Assembly: GCF_008039575.1 (NCBI RefSeq) | Contig: NZ_VDUY01000004.1 | Coordinates: 310,001-374,000 of the forward strand | Source of the DNA: Zeimonas arvi | Lineage (GTDB): Bacteria > Pseudomonadota > Gammaproteobacteria > Burkholderiales > Burkholderiaceae_E | Direction of reading: 5' to 3' | DNA: 64,000 bases | Shown here: piece by piece, positions 8,270-18,411 of the stretch | Layout: each line of letters begins with the position of its first letter | How positions within the stretch are numbered: the first letter of the stretch is position 1 | The notes under the pieces: model-generated | What the model was told of the DNA's origin: nothing | The model's input: the letters and a program-made list of their open reading frames with translations, nothing else | Database searches by the model: none | Program-made: the position numbers and the translations under genes

Positions 8270-9202
8270 TCAGTCAACGAAGAGCGAGGACACCGAGTCC
8301 GCCCGGTTGATCCGCAGGATGGTCTCGGCCATCAGTTGCGCGCAGGACAGCTGGCGGATCTTGCCGCACTCGCGCGCCGCATCGGACAGCGGGATCGTGT
8401 CGACGACGACCAGCTCGTCGAGGGCCGGGTCACCGATCCGGGCGATCGCGCCGCCCGACAGCACTGCGTGCGTGCAGTAGGCGATCACCCGCTCGGCGCC
8501 GTGCGCCTTGAGCGCCGCGGCGCCCTTGACCAGCGTGTTCGCGGTGTCGACGATGTCGTCCATGATCACGCAGGTGCGGCCGGCGACATCGCCGATGATG
8601 TTCATCACCTCGGCCACGTTGGCCTTGGGCCTGCGCTTGTCGATGATGGCCAGGTCGCAATCGAGCCGCTTGGCCAGCGCGCGGGCGCGCACCACGCCGC
8701 CCACGTCGGGCGAGACCACCAGCAGGTCTTCGAACTGCTGCTGGTGCACGTCGGCCAGCAGCAGCGGCGCGGCGTAGATGTTGTCGACCGGGATGTCGAA
8801 GAAGCCCTGGATCTGGTCGGCATGCAGGTCCATGGTCAGCACGCGGTCGACGCCGGCGGTCTCGAGCATGTTCGCGACCACCTTGGCGCTGATCGCGACG
8901 CGCATCGAGCGCACCCGGCGGTCCTGGCGGGCATAGCCGAAGTAGGGCACCGCGGCGGTGATCCGGCCGGCCGACGAGCGCTTGAGCGCGTCGACCATCA
9001 GGATCAGCTCCATCAGGTTGTCGTTCGTGGGCGCGCAGGTGGGCTGCAGGACGAAGACGTCTTTCCCGCGGACGTTCTCGAGGATCTCGACGTTGACCTC
9101 GCCGTCGGAGAAGCGTGCGACGGTGGCACGGCCCAGCTGGAGCTGGAGGTGCTTCGCGACCTCGGCCGCCAGTTTCGGGTTGGCGTTGCCCGTGAAGATC
9201 AT
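8270..9202 (-). CDS. prs: Ribose-phosphate pyrophosphokinase (PRPP synthase)
   Basis: 310 residues. Makes PRPP from ribose 5-phosphate and ATP, feeding histidine (genes at 32853-38565), nucleotide and NAD synthesis. Motifs: the N-terminal nucleotide segment [11 protein letters not shown], the catalytic [17 protein letters not shown], and the PRPP loop [16 protein letters not shown] 9202 follows GGAAGGT; an in-frame upstream ATG at 9253 would run close to the tRNA. Co-oriented with tRNA-Gln and ispE, as in other Burkholderiales. Confidence 0.97.
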   Translation of the reverse strand: MIFTGNANPKLAAEVAKHLQLQLGRATVARFSDGEVNVEILENVRGKDVFVLQPTCAPTNDNLMELILMVDALKRSSAGRITAAVPYFGYARQDRRVRSMRVAISAKVVANMLETAGVDRVLTMDLHADQIQGFFDIPVDNIYAAPLLLADVHQQQFEDLLVVSPDVGGVVRARALAKRLDCDLAIIDKRRPKANVAEVMNIIGDVAGRTCVIMDDIVDTANTLVKGAAALKAHGAERVIAYCTHAVLSGGAIARIGDPALDELVVVDTIPLSDAARECGKIRQLSCAQLMAETILRINRADSVSSLFVD

Positions 9203-9277
9203 CAGACCTTCCGGACTCACGACGTCGGCGTTACGACGGTAACCGTGAAGCATGGTCGACTCGAGGTTTTTGAGAGG

Positions 9278-9354
9278 TGGCTGGGGAGGAAGGATTCGAA
9301 CCCTCGCATGCCGGAATCAAAATCCGGTGCCTTAACCAACTTGGCTACTCCCCA
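9278..9354 (-). tRNA. tRNA-Gln (anticodon TTG)
   Basis: The minus strand folds as a cloverleaf. The acceptor TGGGGAG pairs with CTCCCCA and the CCA end is encoded. The anticodon arm CCGGA/TCCGG encloses loop TTTTGAT, giving TTG. The T-loop is TTCGAAT. It sits between ispE and prs, a conserved betaproteobacterial location. Confidence 0.96.
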
Positions 9355-9397
9355 GCATTCTGACCGCGGGTGGCATTCGCCGGCCTGACGGCCGGTT

Positions 9398-10312
9398 TCA
9401 GTCACCCGGGGCAAAAGCCCAGTCCGAGAGCGGATGCCTGGCCAGCGAGCGGGCGACGACGACGTCTCCGATCGGCTCGGCCGAGCCGTTCCGGCGCCGC
9501 GACAGATCCTGCTGGATCGAGGCCGCGACCGATTCGTCGGGTACCGGAAGAAACACGCAGGACCCGGAGCCTGTCATTCGAGCCGAACCGGCATCGAGAC
9601 CGACATGCTTGGCAGCCTGCCCGAGAGCCGAAAGTGCCGCTGCCACCGCCGGATTGGCAGCGCAGACGACGGGCTCGAGGTCGTTTCTTCCGCGACGAGC
9701 GGAACTCTCTCGCGAAAGACCTGAGATTGTGAGGGGTTTCGTATCCCGTGTCAAATCGGGGGCCGAGAACACGCCGGCGGTGGAGACCGGGACCGGCGGG
9801 ACCACGATCACGTGCAGCGCCGGCGGCAGGGGCAGGGCCTGCAGCTTCTCGCCGATCCCGGTGGCGTAGGCGGTGCGCCCGAACACGAAGAAGGGCACGT
9901 CGGCGCCGAGCCGGACGGCGAGCCGCATCAGCTGGCGCCGGGTCAGACGGAGGTCCCACAGGCGGTTGAGCCCGAGCAGCATCGTGGCGGCATCGGAACT
10001 GCCGCCGCCCAGGCCGGCGCCCATCGGGATGCGCTTGTCGATGGCGATGTCCACCCCGAGCCGGCAACCGGTTTCCTCGGCCAGCAGGCGGGCGGCGCGC
10101 ACCGTGAGGTCCTGCTCCGGCGTGACGCCCGGCAGCGTGTCGCGCCGGATCAGCGCGCCGTCGTTGCGCACCCGCAGTGTGAGCCGGTCGCAGAGATCGA
10201 CCATGTCGAAGACGGTCTCGAGCAGGTGGTAGCCATCGTGCCGTCGCCCGGTGACGTGCAGGAACAGGTTCAGCTTTGCCGGGGCGGGAAGGTTGCGCAG
10301 TTCTTCGATCAT
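9398..10312 (-). CDS. ispE: 4-diphosphocytidyl-2-C-methyl-D-erythritol kinase
   Basis: 304 residues, GHMP kinase family. It phosphorylates CDP-ME in the non-mevalonate isoprenoid pathway. PAKLNLFLHV holds catalytic Lys13, the ATP-binding loop IPMGAGLGGGSSDAA is at 95-109, and the catalytic Asp138 lies in LGADVPFFVFG. The C-terminal GHMP segment is MTGSGSCVFLPV. It starts 12 bp after lolB, the usual lolB-ispE pairing. Confidence 0.97.
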   Translation of the reverse strand: MIEELRNLPAPAKLNLFLHVTGRRHDGYHLLETVFDMVDLCDRLTLRVRNDGALIRRDTLPGVTPEQDLTVRAARLLAEETGCRLGVDIAIDKRIPMGAGLGGGSSDAATMLLGLNRLWDLRLTRRQLMRLAVRLGADVPFFVFGRTAYATGIGEKLQALPLPPALHVIVVPPVPVSTAGVFSAPDLTRDTKPLTISGLSRESSARRGRNDLEPVVCAANPAVAAALSALGQAAKHVGLDAGSARMTGSGSCVFLPVPDESVAASIQQDLSRRRNGSAEPIGDVVVARSLARHPLSDWAFAPGD

Positions 10313-10324
10313 GGAAGGGCGCGC

Positions 10325-10906
10325 TCAGGAGGCGTCGTCGACGATCAGCTTCAGGTTGATCTCGAGCCTGCCGTTCGGGGCGGCAGGCCAGTCCAGGTTC
10401 AGGCGCGCGGGGCCGGCCGGGCGCCAGTCGTCGAGCCGGATGGCCCAGCCGCGCTCGGTGCCCGCCGCCGGGCGACCCTCCGACGTCTCGCTGGGGTTGG
10501 CGAGGCGCCCGCGCAGCCAGCGGGGCAGGTCGCCCACCGGCATTCGCCAGCCGAAGACCTGTTCGGTGAGATCCTCGGCCGATGCGGCCTCGTAGCGCCG
10601 CCCCTCGGAGGTGAGCAGCTCGGCACGGCCGCCTTGCAGCGAGGCGGTGGCCAGGGTCTGGCCGAGCGGGGAGAACAGTTCGAGCAGCGTTGCGCCGGAG
10701 CGGGACTCGATGACGAAGCGACCGCTGGCGCGCTCCACCCGTGGCTCGGCGCCGGGCTCGGTCATCGTGACCGCGAAGCGCCCGGCCCATCGGCTGGCTT
10801 CGAAGGACACCGGCAGCGGCGCGGGCGGCGCGCCGGGCGTGGCGCAGCCGGCCGCGAGCAGCGGCAGCGCGGCCAGCCAGCCGAGCGCGGCCCGTCGGCC
10901 GGTCAT
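10325..10906 (-). CDS. lolB: Outer-membrane lipoprotein insertion factor LolB
   Basis: 193 residues. A signal peptide ends in a lipobox (LLAAGC, Cys21). The mature part has the LolB-like barrel, with GRFAVTMT and a later [17 protein letters not shown] segment. LolB accepts lipoproteins from LolA and places them in the outer membrane. ATG 10906 is 13 bp after the TPR gene stop; a longer in-frame start (10966) would overlap that gene and lacks a signal peptide. It forms an operon with the upstream TPR lipoprotein and ispE. Confidence 0.93.
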   Translation of the reverse strand: MTGRRAALGWLAALPLLAAGCATPGAPPAPLPVSFEASRWAGRFAVTMTEPGAEPRVERASGRFVIESRSGATLLELFSPLGQTLATASLQGGRAELLTSEGRRYEAASAEDLTEQVFGWRMPVGDLPRWLRGRLANPSETSEGRPAAGTERGWAIRLDDWRPAGPARLNLDWPAAPNGRLEINLKLIVDDAS

Positions 10907-10919
10907 CGCGGGGCGCCCC

Positions 10920-12812
10920 TCACAGCTGGGCCCCCAGTCGCGCCAGCGTGTCGCGCAGGGTTTCACTGTCGGGCTCGAGCTTGCGGGCTTCGCGCCACAG
11001 GCGCCGGGCCTCGTCGCGCTCGCCGCTCACCCACAGCACCTCGCCCAGGTGGATCGCGATCTCCGCCTCGGGGCTGGCCTGCCAGGCCCGGCGCAGGTAG
11101 TCGAGGGCGCCGGGCAGGTCGCCGCGGCGGTAACGCACCCAGCCCATGCTGTCGAGGATGTGGGCGTCGTCGGGGCGCAGCTCCAGCGCCTTCTCGATCA
11201 GCTGCTGGGCCTCCTCGAGGCGGATGTTCCGGTCGGCGAAGGTGTAGCCGAGCGCGTTGTAGGCGTGCGCGTGGTCGGGGCGAAGCGACATCAGCTTGCG
11301 CAGGCTGCCTTCCATCAGGTCGAGCCGATCGACCCGCTCCGCGGCCATTGCGTGGTCGTAGAGCAGGTCCGGATTCTCCGGCAGGCGCTCGAGCGACTTG
11401 CCGAGAAACGCGAGCGCCTCGTCGTAGCGGCGGCCCTCGCGCAGCAGCTGCGCCTCGGCGGAGATCAGCTGGACCCGCTCGCGGTTGGTCGACACGGTGG
11501 TCTCGCGCAGCAGCTGGCGCGCGTCGTCGAGCCGGCCCTGGCGGGCGACCAGCAGGGCGCGGCGGATCAGCGCCGGCATGAACTGCTCGCCGCGCCGCAC
11601 GTTCGCGTAGCGGGCGATTGCCTCGTCGGTCCGGCCGGCGTTCTCGGCGATCTGGCCAAGGAAGAGCCAGGCCGGGTTGTCGTTGCGCTGGACGGCCTCG
11701 GGCAGCGCGATGTAGCGCTTCAGGTAGGACTCCGCGACCTCGGGCTGCTTGGCCTGCCAGGCGAGCTGCGCCAGCGAGAAGAGGATCGCCGGGTTCTGCG
11801 GCTGCTGTTTCAGCGCCGCCTCGAACTGGGCCCGCGCCTCGTCGTTGCGCTCGGCCGAGGCGAGCAGCCTGGCCAGCGCGAAGCGCGCCTCGAGCGAGTC
11901 GGGCTTGCGGGCGACGAAGCCCTGGAGCAGCGCGATCGCGCCGTCGGGCCGGGCCTCGCCTTCGGCGATGTGCTGGGCGGCTGCCACGGCGATCGACTCG
12001 TCCTCGGGCGCGAGCTCCACCGCGGTCCTGGCCTCGAGGGCGGCGCGGGCGCCGTCTCCGGCTGCCGCCGCCTGCGCGGCCAGTGCCAGGCGAGCCTGCG
12101 GCACGCCGGCGTCGGCGGTGGCCAGCCGTTCGAGCATTGCCAGCGCGGCGGTGCGGTCGCTCGCCCTGGCGAGCGCGCGCTGCAGCCCGTCGTAGGCCTC
12201 AGGCAGGCCGCCTTCGGTGCGCGCGCGCTCCAGCCGGGCGGCGAGCAACGGTTCGGCTTCGGCCAGCCGGCCGGCGCTCAGCAGCAGCATCTCGAGGGTC
12301 TGTGCCGCCAGCCGGGAGCCCGGCGCGAGCTCGCTCCAGAGCTGCGCCGCGGGCAGGGCCCGCTCGAGCGAGCGTTCGGCCAGCGCGATCTCGGTGGCCC
12401 GCCGCGCCAGGCGCGGATCGCGGGTCTGGCGCGCCATCGACAGGTAGGTCGTGGTGGCGCTGGCCAGCTCGCCGCGCTGCGCGGCGATCTCGGATGCGAG
12501 CAGCTGGAACATCAGCTGCGAGCTGAGCTCGACCTCGGGGATCGGGCCGGCGTCGTCGGCCTGGTGCGGGTCGCCGGCCGGGCCGGCGCGCGGCGCCTCG
12601 CGCCCGGAGGGCGTGGCATCCGGACCGTCGTTGGCACGCTCCTGCCGGGCGACCGGCGCCGGGGCGCCCGCAGCGGCGGAATCCGGATCGGCGGAACCCG
12701 TGGCGCAGCCGGCCAGCAACACGGCGAACGGAAGCGCCAGCAGCGCTGTCGAATGGCGCGGCGCGAGCCGACAGAGGAGATTGCCGGAGCGAGCCGGAGC
12801 CTTCGATTTCAT
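10920..12812 (-). CDS. Tetratricopeptide-repeat lipoprotein
   Basis: 630 residues. The hydrophobic N-terminus ends in LLAGC (Cys36), a lipobox, followed by a Pro/Ala-rich linker to about 90. The rest is helical TPR-like repeats, clearest at the C-terminus ([13 protein letters not shown], then [21 protein letters not shown] and [17 protein letters not shown]). A large TPR lipoprotein directly upstream of lolB is conserved in Burkholderiales. It is probably an envelope scaffold anchored by lipid; the partner is unknown. Confidence 0.88.
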   Translation of the reverse strand: MKSKAPARSGNLLCRLAPRHSTALLALPFAVLLAGCATGSADPDSAAAGAPAPVARQERANDGPDATPSGREAPRAGPAGDPHQADDAGPIPEVELSSQLMFQLLASEIAAQRGELASATTTYLSMARQTRDPRLARRATEIALAERSLERALPAAQLWSELAPGSRLAAQTLEMLLLSAGRLAEAEPLLAARLERARTEGGLPEAYDGLQRALARASDRTAALAMLERLATADAGVPQARLALAAQAAAAGDGARAALEARTAVELAPEDESIAVAAAQHIAEGEARPDGAIALLQGFVARKPDSLEARFALARLLASAERNDEARAQFEAALKQQPQNPAILFSLAQLAWQAKQPEVAESYLKRYIALPEAVQRNDNPAWLFLGQIAENAGRTDEAIARYANVRRGEQFMPALIRRALLVARQGRLDDARQLLRETTVSTNRERVQLISAEAQLLREGRRYDEALAFLGKSLERLPENPDLLYDHAMAAERVDRLDLMEGSLRKLMSLRPDHAHAYNALGYTFADRNIRLEEAQQLIEKALELRPDDAHILDSMGWVRYRRGDLPGALDYLRRAWQASPEAEIAIHLGEVLWVSGERDEARRLWREARKLEPDSETLRDTLARLGAQL

Positions 12813-12878
12813 GGGGCGATGTTAGGTTCAATTACACTGCCGGGCAAGGTTACCCGAGACGCGATCGCAAGCAGCCAG

Positions 12879-13700
12879 ATGCCCGAATTGCCCGAGGTCG
12901 AAGTGGTTCGTCGCGGCCTGCAGGCCGGACTGTCTCGGCGCGTGGTCAGCCGGGTCGAGGTGCGCGAGCCCAGGCTGCGCTGGCCGGTTCCCGAAGGGCT
13001 GTCCCGCGAGCTGGCCGGGCGCCGGCTCGAGTCGGTGGGGCGGCGCGGCAAGTACCTGCTGATGGATTTCGGCGGGGCCACCCTGATCGCCCACCTCGGC
13101 ATGTCGGGCAACTTCAGGATCCTCGACTCGCCGCAGGCGCCCGCCCGCCACGACCACGTCGACATCGACTTCGGCGAGCGCCTGCTGCGCTACCACGACC
13201 CGCGCCGCTTCGGCGCCATGCTCTGGCACAGGCCTGCGGACGGCCCCGTCGCCTCGCATCCCCTGCTGGCGGGCCTGGGCGTCGAGCCCTTCTCCGACGC
13301 GTTCGATGGCGAGATGCTCTACCGGGCGACCCGCGGCCGCGCGGTGGCGATCAAGCAATTGGTGCTTTCCGGAACGGTGGTGGTGGGCGTGGGCAACATC
13401 TACGCGTCGGAAAGCCTGTTCCGGGCCGGCATCCGGCCTTCCACTCCGGCGCGCCGGATCGGGCGCGAGCGCTGCGAGCGGCTCGCCGGGGCGATCCGCG
13501 AGACGCTGGCCGACGCCATCGCCCGCGGCGGCAGTTCGCTGCGGGATTTCGTAGGCAGCGACGGCCAGGGCGGATACTTCCAGCTCGACTGTTTCGTCTA
13601 CGGACGCGCTGGTCAGCCCTGCCGGGCCTGCGGCACGCCGGTCGCGATGCGCCGCGACCAGCAGCGGGCCACTTACTGGTGTCCGGCATGCCAGCGCTAG
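12879..13700 (+). CDS. mutM: Formamidopyrimidine-DNA glycosylase
   Basis: 273 residues. Excises 8-oxoguanine and formamidopyrimidines and cleaves the abasic site. After Met removal the N-terminus is PELPEVE with catalytic Pro2 and Glu3; Lys58 lies in RRGKYLL. The C-terminal zinc finger has Cys248, Cys251, Cys268 and Cys271. The gene is divergent from the TPR gene with 66 bp between start codons. It heads a plus-strand group that ends with mutY, its partner in 8-oxoguanine avoidance. Confidence 0.98.
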   Translation: MPELPEVEVVRRGLQAGLSRRVVSRVEVREPRLRWPVPEGLSRELAGRRLESVGRRGKYLLMDFGGATLIAHLGMSGNFRILDSPQAPARHDHVDIDFGERLLRYHDPRRFGAMLWHRPADGPVASHPLLAGLGVEPFSDAFDGEMLYRATRGRAVAIKQLVLSGTVVVGVGNIYASESLFRAGIRPSTPARRIGRERCERLAGAIRETLADAIARGGSSLRDFVGSDGQGGYFQLDCFVYGRAGQPCRACGTPVAMRRDQQRATYWCPACQR

Positions 13701-15697
13701 CGGGCGGGCCGGCGCAGGCCGAGGCGAAGGCCATCGGGGGACTTGCGGTGGAATCGATCGAAAGGCAGTTGGCCGACTTCGGCGGATGGCGCGACGCGGT
13801 CGCCGGGGCGCTGTCCGCCTACGGCCGGCAACTGGTCGGGGCGCGCTTCGACGACGCCGACGCCCGCGCGCGGCTGGCCGCGATGCAGGATAGGCTGAAC
13901 GCCGAGCGATTGTCGGTGGCCTTCGTGGCCGAGTTCTCGCGCGGCAAGTCGGAGCTCATCAACGCGCTGTTCTTCGGCGACGCGGGCCGGCGGATCGTGC
14001 CGTCCTCGGCCGGGCGCACCACGATGTGCCCGACCGAGCTGCTGTGGGATCCGGGGCGCCCGCCCTCGGTCCGGCTGCTGCCGATCGAGACCCGCGTCGG
14101 CGACACGCCGCTCGCCGCGTTGCGCGAGGACGAATCGGCCTGGCACGTCGTTTCCTTCGACCCGGCCGATCCGGCCTCGCTCGAGCGGGCGATCGGCAGC
14201 GTGTCGGAGACCATCGAGGTGCCGGAAGCGGAGGCTGCCGCGATGGGCTTCGGCCACGACGAGCCGGTGGGTCTTGCGAGCGCGGTCGTCGAGATCCCGC
14301 GCTGGCGCCATGCGATCGTCAACCATCCGCACCCGCTGCTCGCGCGCGGGCTGGTGATCATCGACACGCCGGGGCTCAACGCGATCGGCGCCGAGCCCGA
14401 GCTCACGCTCAAGCTGATTCCCGAGGCCGACGCGGTGCTCTTCGTGCTCGCCGCCGACGCCGGCGTGACCCGCTCCGACGGCGAGATCTGGCGCGACCAT
14501 GTGGCGCGCAGCCACGGGCAGGGGCGCGGGCGCTTCGTGGTGCTGAACAAGATCGACGGGCTCTGGGACGGCCTGCGCGACGACGTCGAGATCGAGGTCG
14601 AGATCGCGCGGCAGGTCGGCAACGTCTCGCGGACGCTGGACCTGCCTGCCGAGAGGATCTTCCCGGTCTCGGCCCAGAAGGCCCTGGTTGCGCGGCTGCG
14701 CGACGACGAGGCGCTACTTCGGCGCAGCCGCCTGCCCGAGCTCGAGCGCGCGCTCGGCGGCCAGCTGGTCGGGCAGCGCCGCGAGATCGTTCGCGAGCGG
14801 CTGCGCCGGGACTTCGACGCGCTGCACCGGCGGGCCGCGGCCACGCTGGGCGCTCGCAGGCGGGCGCAGGTGGAGCTCCAGATGGAGCTGAATTCGCTGC
14901 GAGGGCGCAATCGCGAGTCGATCGCCCGCATGGCCGCGCAGGTGCAGCGCGACCGCGAGGAGTTCACCCGCAGCCTGCGCCAGTTGCAGGCGCTGCGCGC
15001 GGTGCTCGGGCGGCACGGCCAGGCCATCGGCGACGCGATCAGCCCCGACGTGGCCCGGCGGCACCTGCGCGACGCCCGCGACGTGATGCGCGGCAGTCAC
15101 TTCTCGACCGGCCTGCGCGACGCGATGGCCTCGCTGCTCGGGGCCGCGCGCGCCGACTTCGACGAGGCGGGGCGCCACCTGTCCGAGATCGCCACGCTGA
15201 TGAATGCGATGTACCGCAGCTTCAGCTCCGAGCACGGATTGTCGCTGGGCAACCCGGTGCAGTTCTCGATGCGCCGGCACCTCGAGGCGCTCGACCGCAT
15301 CGAACAGATGCAGCGCCGCCAGTTTGGCGCGCTGTCGCTGGTCACGAACGAGAAGTACGTGCTGATGCGCAAGTTCTTCGAGGCGGTGGCCCTGCGCATG
15401 TGCGAGCTCTACGAGAGGCTGGCGCGCGACTGCGGTTCCTGGCAGCGCGCGGTCATGGCGCCGATCGAGTCGCAGGTGCGCGAGCACCAGGCGCACCTGC
15501 GCCGTCGCGCGGAGTCGGTGCAGCGCGTGCTCGAGGCCAGCGACAGCCTGGAGGCGCGGATCGCCGACGTGTCGGCCGCGCGCGCGGCGATCGAGGAGCG
15601 GGTCGCGGCGGTGGAGTCGGCAGCCGGCGAGCTGCGTGCCTTGCTCGAAGGACTCGAAGCGATTCCCGCCCTGGCGACGCAGGCGGCCGCGCAGTGA
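13688..15697 (+). CDS. Dynamin-like GTPase
   Basis: 669 residues from ATG 13688, which overlaps the mutM end; GTG 13679 and GTG 13748 (after GGGGGA) are alternatives. A GTPase domain has the P-loop AEFSRGKS at 81-88, switch I Thr in [11 protein letters not shown]3 DTPGL and G4 NKID. A long helical, Arg/Glu-rich region follows (about 360-640), with a possible coiled coil at the C-terminus. This fits bacterial dynamin-like proteins, which remodel or tether membranes. It sits between mutM and mutY and overlaps mutY by 4 bp, so it is translated with DNA-repair genes. Its role there is unknown. Confidence 0.82.
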   Translation: MPALAGGPAQAEAKAIGGLAVESIERQLADFGGWRDAVAGALSAYGRQLVGARFDDADARARLAAMQDRLNAERLSVAFVAEFSRGKSELINALFFGDAGRRIVPSSAGRTTMCPTELLWDPGRPPSVRLLPIETRVGDTPLAALREDESAWHVVSFDPADPASLERAIGSVSETIEVPEAEAAAMGFGHDEPVGLASAVVEIPRWRHAIVNHPHPLLARGLVIIDTPGLNAIGAEPELTLKLIPEADAVLFVLAADAGVTRSDGEIWRDHVARSHGQGRGRFVVLNKIDGLWDGLRDDVEIEVEIARQVGNVSRTLDLPAERIFPVSAQKALVARLRDDEALLRRSRLPELERALGGQLVGQRREIVRERLRRDFDALHRRAAATLGARRRAQVELQMELNSLRGRNRESIARMAAQVQRDREEFTRSLRQLQALRAVLGRHGQAIGDAISPDVARRHLRDARDVMRGSHFSTGLRDAMASLLGAARADFDEAGRHLSEIATLMNAMYRSFSSEHGLSLGNPVQFSMRRHLEALDRIEQMQRRQFGALSLVTNEKYVLMRKFFEAVALRMCELYERLARDCGSWQRAVMAPIESQVREHQAHLRRRAESVQRVLEASDSLEARIADVSAARAAIEERVAAVESAAGELRALLEGLEAIPALATQAAAQ

Positions 15698-16812
15698 GCG
15701 GCGGCGGCTTCGCCGCGGCGGTCGTCGACTGGCAGCGGCGCGAGGGCCGGCACGACCTGCCCTGGCAGGGCACCCGCGACGCCTACCGGATCTGGCTCTC
15801 CGAGGTGATGCTGCAGCAGACCCAGGTGGCGACGGTCGTCCCCTACTACCAGCGTTTCCTGGCGGCCTTTCCCGACGTGGCGGCGCTGGCCGGAGCGCCG
15901 CTCGACCAGGTCATGCGGCTGTGGAGCGGGCTGGGCTACTACAGCCGCGCACGCAACCTGCATCGCTGTGCGGTCGAGGTCGTCGAGCGTCACGGCGGCC
16001 GCTTCCCGGTCGATGCCGGCACGCTGGAAACGCTCCCGGGCATCGGACGATCCACCGCGGCGGCGATCGCGGTCTTCGCCGGCGGCGCGCGCGCCGCGAT
16101 CCTGGACGGCAACGTGAAGCGGGTGCTGTGCCGGGCCTTCGGCGTGGCGGGCTGGCCGGGCGAGCGCGCGGTCGAGAAGCGACTCTGGGAGCTCGCCGAA
16201 CGCGAGCTGCCCCAGGCCGGCATCGAGGCCTACACGCAGGGCCTGATGGACCTGGGCGCCACCGTGTGCACGCGCAGCCGGCCGGCCTGCGAGCGCTGCC
16301 CGGTCGCAGGGCGCTGCGTGGCCTTGCGCGAGGACAGCGTCGGGCGGCTGCCCGCGCCCAGGCCCGCGCGCGCGGTGCCGCTTCGCGAATGCCGGATGCT
16401 GGCGATTCGGCAAGGCGATGCCTGGCTGGTGGAGAAGCGGCCGCCTTCGGGCATCTGGGGCGGGCTCTGGAGCCTGCCGCAGGGCGAGATCGCCGACGGC
16501 GCGCCGGGCTCGGCGCAGGCATTCGCGGCCGAGGTGGCGGCGCGTCACGGACTGGTGATCACGACGCCGGAAGCACCCGAGGCGGCAGCGCCCTTCGTGC
16601 ATGCGTTCACGCATTTCCGTCTGCGGATCGAGCCCTTCGTGTGCCGGGTCGTGGCCGCCCGCGGCGCCGCGGCGCCCGGCGCGGTGTGGCTCGCACGGGA
16701 CGAGGTGCCGGGCGCCGCGCTGCCCAGGCCGGTCAAGCGCCTGCTGATGGCGCTCGACCCTATACCACCCGGTGCTGCTGCAGATACTGATGGATCACCG
16801 ACAGCCGCGTGA
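15694..16812 (+). CDS. mutY: A/G-specific adenine DNA glycosylase
   Basis: 372 residues. Removes A opposite 8-oxoG. GTG start at 15694 overlaps the GTPase stop (GTGA). Catalytic Glu37 lies in SEVMLQQTQVATVVPYYQRF, the helix-hairpin-helix is LPGIGRSTAAA (114-124) and Asp138 is in ILDGNVKRVL. The 4Fe-4S loop has Cys192, Cys199, Cys202 and Cys208 with the correct 6-2-5 spacing. The C-terminal NUDIX-like 8-oxoG recognition domain covers about 235-360. Its last 53 bp overlap the convergent LON-domain gene. Confidence 0.97.
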   Translation: MSGGGFAAAVVDWQRREGRHDLPWQGTRDAYRIWLSEVMLQQTQVATVVPYYQRFLAAFPDVAALAGAPLDQVMRLWSGLGYYSRARNLHRCAVEVVERHGGRFPVDAGTLETLPGIGRSTAAAIAVFAGGARAAILDGNVKRVLCRAFGVAGWPGERAVEKRLWELAERELPQAGIEAYTQGLMDLGATVCTRSRPACERCPVAGRCVALREDSVGRLPAPRPARAVPLRECRMLAIRQGDAWLVEKRPPSGIWGGLWSLPQGEIADGAPGSAQAFAAEVAARHGLVITTPEAPEAAAPFVHAFTHFRLRIEPFVCRVVAARGAAAPGAVWLARDEVPGAALPRPVKRLLMALDPIPPGAAADTDGSPTAA

Positions 16813-17404
16813 GCGGGTCGTCGAGCGCCATCAGCCGCTGCCGGGCCTTCGGCGAGATCGGCAGGAACTCGCAGAGCCGGTTGCCGACCCAGGTGGCCGA
16901 GTCGAGCCGGTAGGGCGGCTCGATCATCTTCTTCATCGGATCGATCTCCTTCTCGACCAGATCCTCGATCAGCCGACCCACCAGGCTGGCGCACACCGCC
17001 AGCTCACCGGGGATCGGCAGGTCCGGGTCGTCCGGGATCGGCTCGGTCGCGGCGCGCACGAGGCCATCGGGCTGCACCCGCCGCGTGCTCACCCGGAAGC
17101 GCCGGCCGCCGATGGTGCGCACCTGGAGCAGCCCGAGCTGCTGCATGTCCCAGTCCACGATCCGCGCTTCGCAGCCGACCGCCTCGTGCTCGGCCGGCTC
17201 GCCGACCTCGCCGCCGGCGGTGATCAGGCACACGCCGAACGGGACTTGCGCGGCCATGCAGTCCCGCGCCATGTCCATGTAGCGCGCCTCGAAGATCCGC
17301 AGCGGCAGGACGCCCCCCGGAAACAGCACCGTGTTCAGCGGGAAGATCGCCAGCTCGGCCGGCGTGCTCGCCGTCGAGCCGCGGATTTCGCTCGTCCGGT
17401 CCAT
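16760..17404 (-). CDS. LON peptidase substrate-binding domain protein
   Basis: 214 residues. The entire protein is the N-terminal (PUA-like) domain of Lon with no AAA+ or protease part: LAIFPLNTVLFPGGVLPLRIFEARY near the start, then PFGVCLI. Single-domain proteins of this type are common in Burkholderiales; function unknown, possibly substrate handling or RNA binding. The 3' end overlaps mutY by 53 bp on the other strand. It is 52 bp from rapZ, same strand. Confidence 0.9.
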   Translation of the reverse strand: MDRTSEIRGSTASTPAELAIFPLNTVLFPGGVLPLRIFEARYMDMARDCMAAQVPFGVCLITAGGEVGEPAEHEAVGCEARIVDWDMQQLGLLQVRTIGGRRFRVSTRRVQPDGLVRAATEPIPDDPDLPIPGELAVCASLVGRLIEDLVEKEIDPMKKMIEPPYRLDSATWVGNRLCEFLPISPKARQRLMALDDPLTRLSVIHQYLQQHRVV

Positions 17405-17456
17405 GTCTTCGACAACGCGCTCGCGTGGCCTGGTGCGCTCTCGGGGCTCGGCCGGT

Positions 17457-18332
17457 TCAGGCGCCGCCGGCCAGCCGGTTGGCCAGCGAGCGATGCCTGA
17501 CCAGCACGTGCTCGATGCGCCGGAACTCGCGGGCGAGCTCCTCCACGCAGAACACCGAGCGGTGCTGGCCGCCGGTGCAGCCGATCGCCACGGTCAGGTA
17601 GGCGCGGTTCTCCTGCAGGTAGTGCGGCAGCCAGGCGTGCAGGAAGGCCGAGATGTCGTCGATCAGCCGCCGCACCGAGGGAATCGCGCGCAGGTACTGG
17701 GCCACCGGTTCGTCCTGGCCAGTCATGGGCCGCAGCTCGGGCGTGTAGTAGGGGTTCGGCAGGCAGCGCGCGTCGAAGACCAGGTCTGCATCGAGCGGCA
17801 CGCCGTGCTTGAAGGCGAAGGATTCGAACAGCAGCGTGATCGGCGCGCGCTCGGCGCCGACGACGTCGCGCACCCAGCCGCGCAGCACGTTCGGATGCAG
17901 GTCGCTGGTGTCGATCGACACGCCGATGTTCTCGAGCACCGACATCAGCTCGCGCTCCTGCTCGATCGCCTCGAGCAGCGTCGGGGGCTCGCCGTCGCGC
18001 GGCACGCGAAGCGAGAGCGGGTGCCGGCGCCGGGTTTCCGAGTAGCGCTGCACCAGCGTGTCGGTGCGCGCGTTCAGGAAGAGGATCTTGATGTCGTGAC
18101 CGTGCCGGGCAAGCCCGCCGACCGACTGCTTGAGCCCCTCGACCGAGTCTCCGCTGCGCGCGTCGATCGCCACCGCGAGCCGTTCGTGACCCGCCGCGGC
18201 CAGCGAGCCGATCACCTCGTCGAGGAAGCGCACGGGCAGGTTATCGATGCAGAAGAACCCGTCGTCCTCGAGCACGTTCAGCGCGATGGACTTTCCCGAG
18301 CCCGAGATGCCGGTGATCAGAACGAGACGCAT
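17457..18332 (-). CDS. rapZ: RNase adapter protein RapZ
   Basis: 291 residues, family length about 284. The N-terminal kinase-like domain has the P-loop GISGSGKS at 8-15; the C-terminal domain carries GCTGGQHRSVFCVEELA, the ligand-sensing and RNA-binding part. In enterobacteria RapZ guides RNase E to GlmZ sRNA to tune glmS. The partner RNA here is unknown. It follows hprK and ptsN, the usual order in betaproteobacteria. Confidence 0.95.
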   Translation of the reverse strand: MRLVLITGISGSGKSIALNVLEDDGFFCIDNLPVRFLDEVIGSLAAAGHERLAVAIDARSGDSVEGLKQSVGGLARHGHDIKILFLNARTDTLVQRYSETRRRHPLSLRVPRDGEPPTLLEAIEQERELMSVLENIGVSIDTSDLHPNVLRGWVRDVVGAERAPITLLFESFAFKHGVPLDADLVFDARCLPNPYYTPELRPMTGQDEPVAQYLRAIPSVRRLIDDISAFLHAWLPHYLQENRAYLTVAIGCTGGQHRSVFCVEELAREFRRIEHVLVRHRSLANRLAGGA

Positions 18333-18411
18333 GTCCTGATGTTACGGTGAAAGGCCTTCGCCGGGGGCGAATCCACATCGCGCGGGTGCGAATCCGCGCC
18401 CGCGCGGGCGA

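Noticed and set aside
9812-11581. 589-residue plus-strand ORF across ispE, lolB and the TPR gene
   Set aside because: Arises from GC-rich codon bias opposite three solid genes; Arg/Ala/Gly-rich nonsense.
10611-12878. N-terminal extension of mutM by hundreds of codons
   Set aside because: Opposite the TPR lipoprotein; MutM must begin with Met-Pro-Glu, which fits ATG 12879.
14026-15693. N-terminal extension of mutY through the GTPase gene
   Set aside because: Out-of-frame shadow; mutY begins at GTG 15694.
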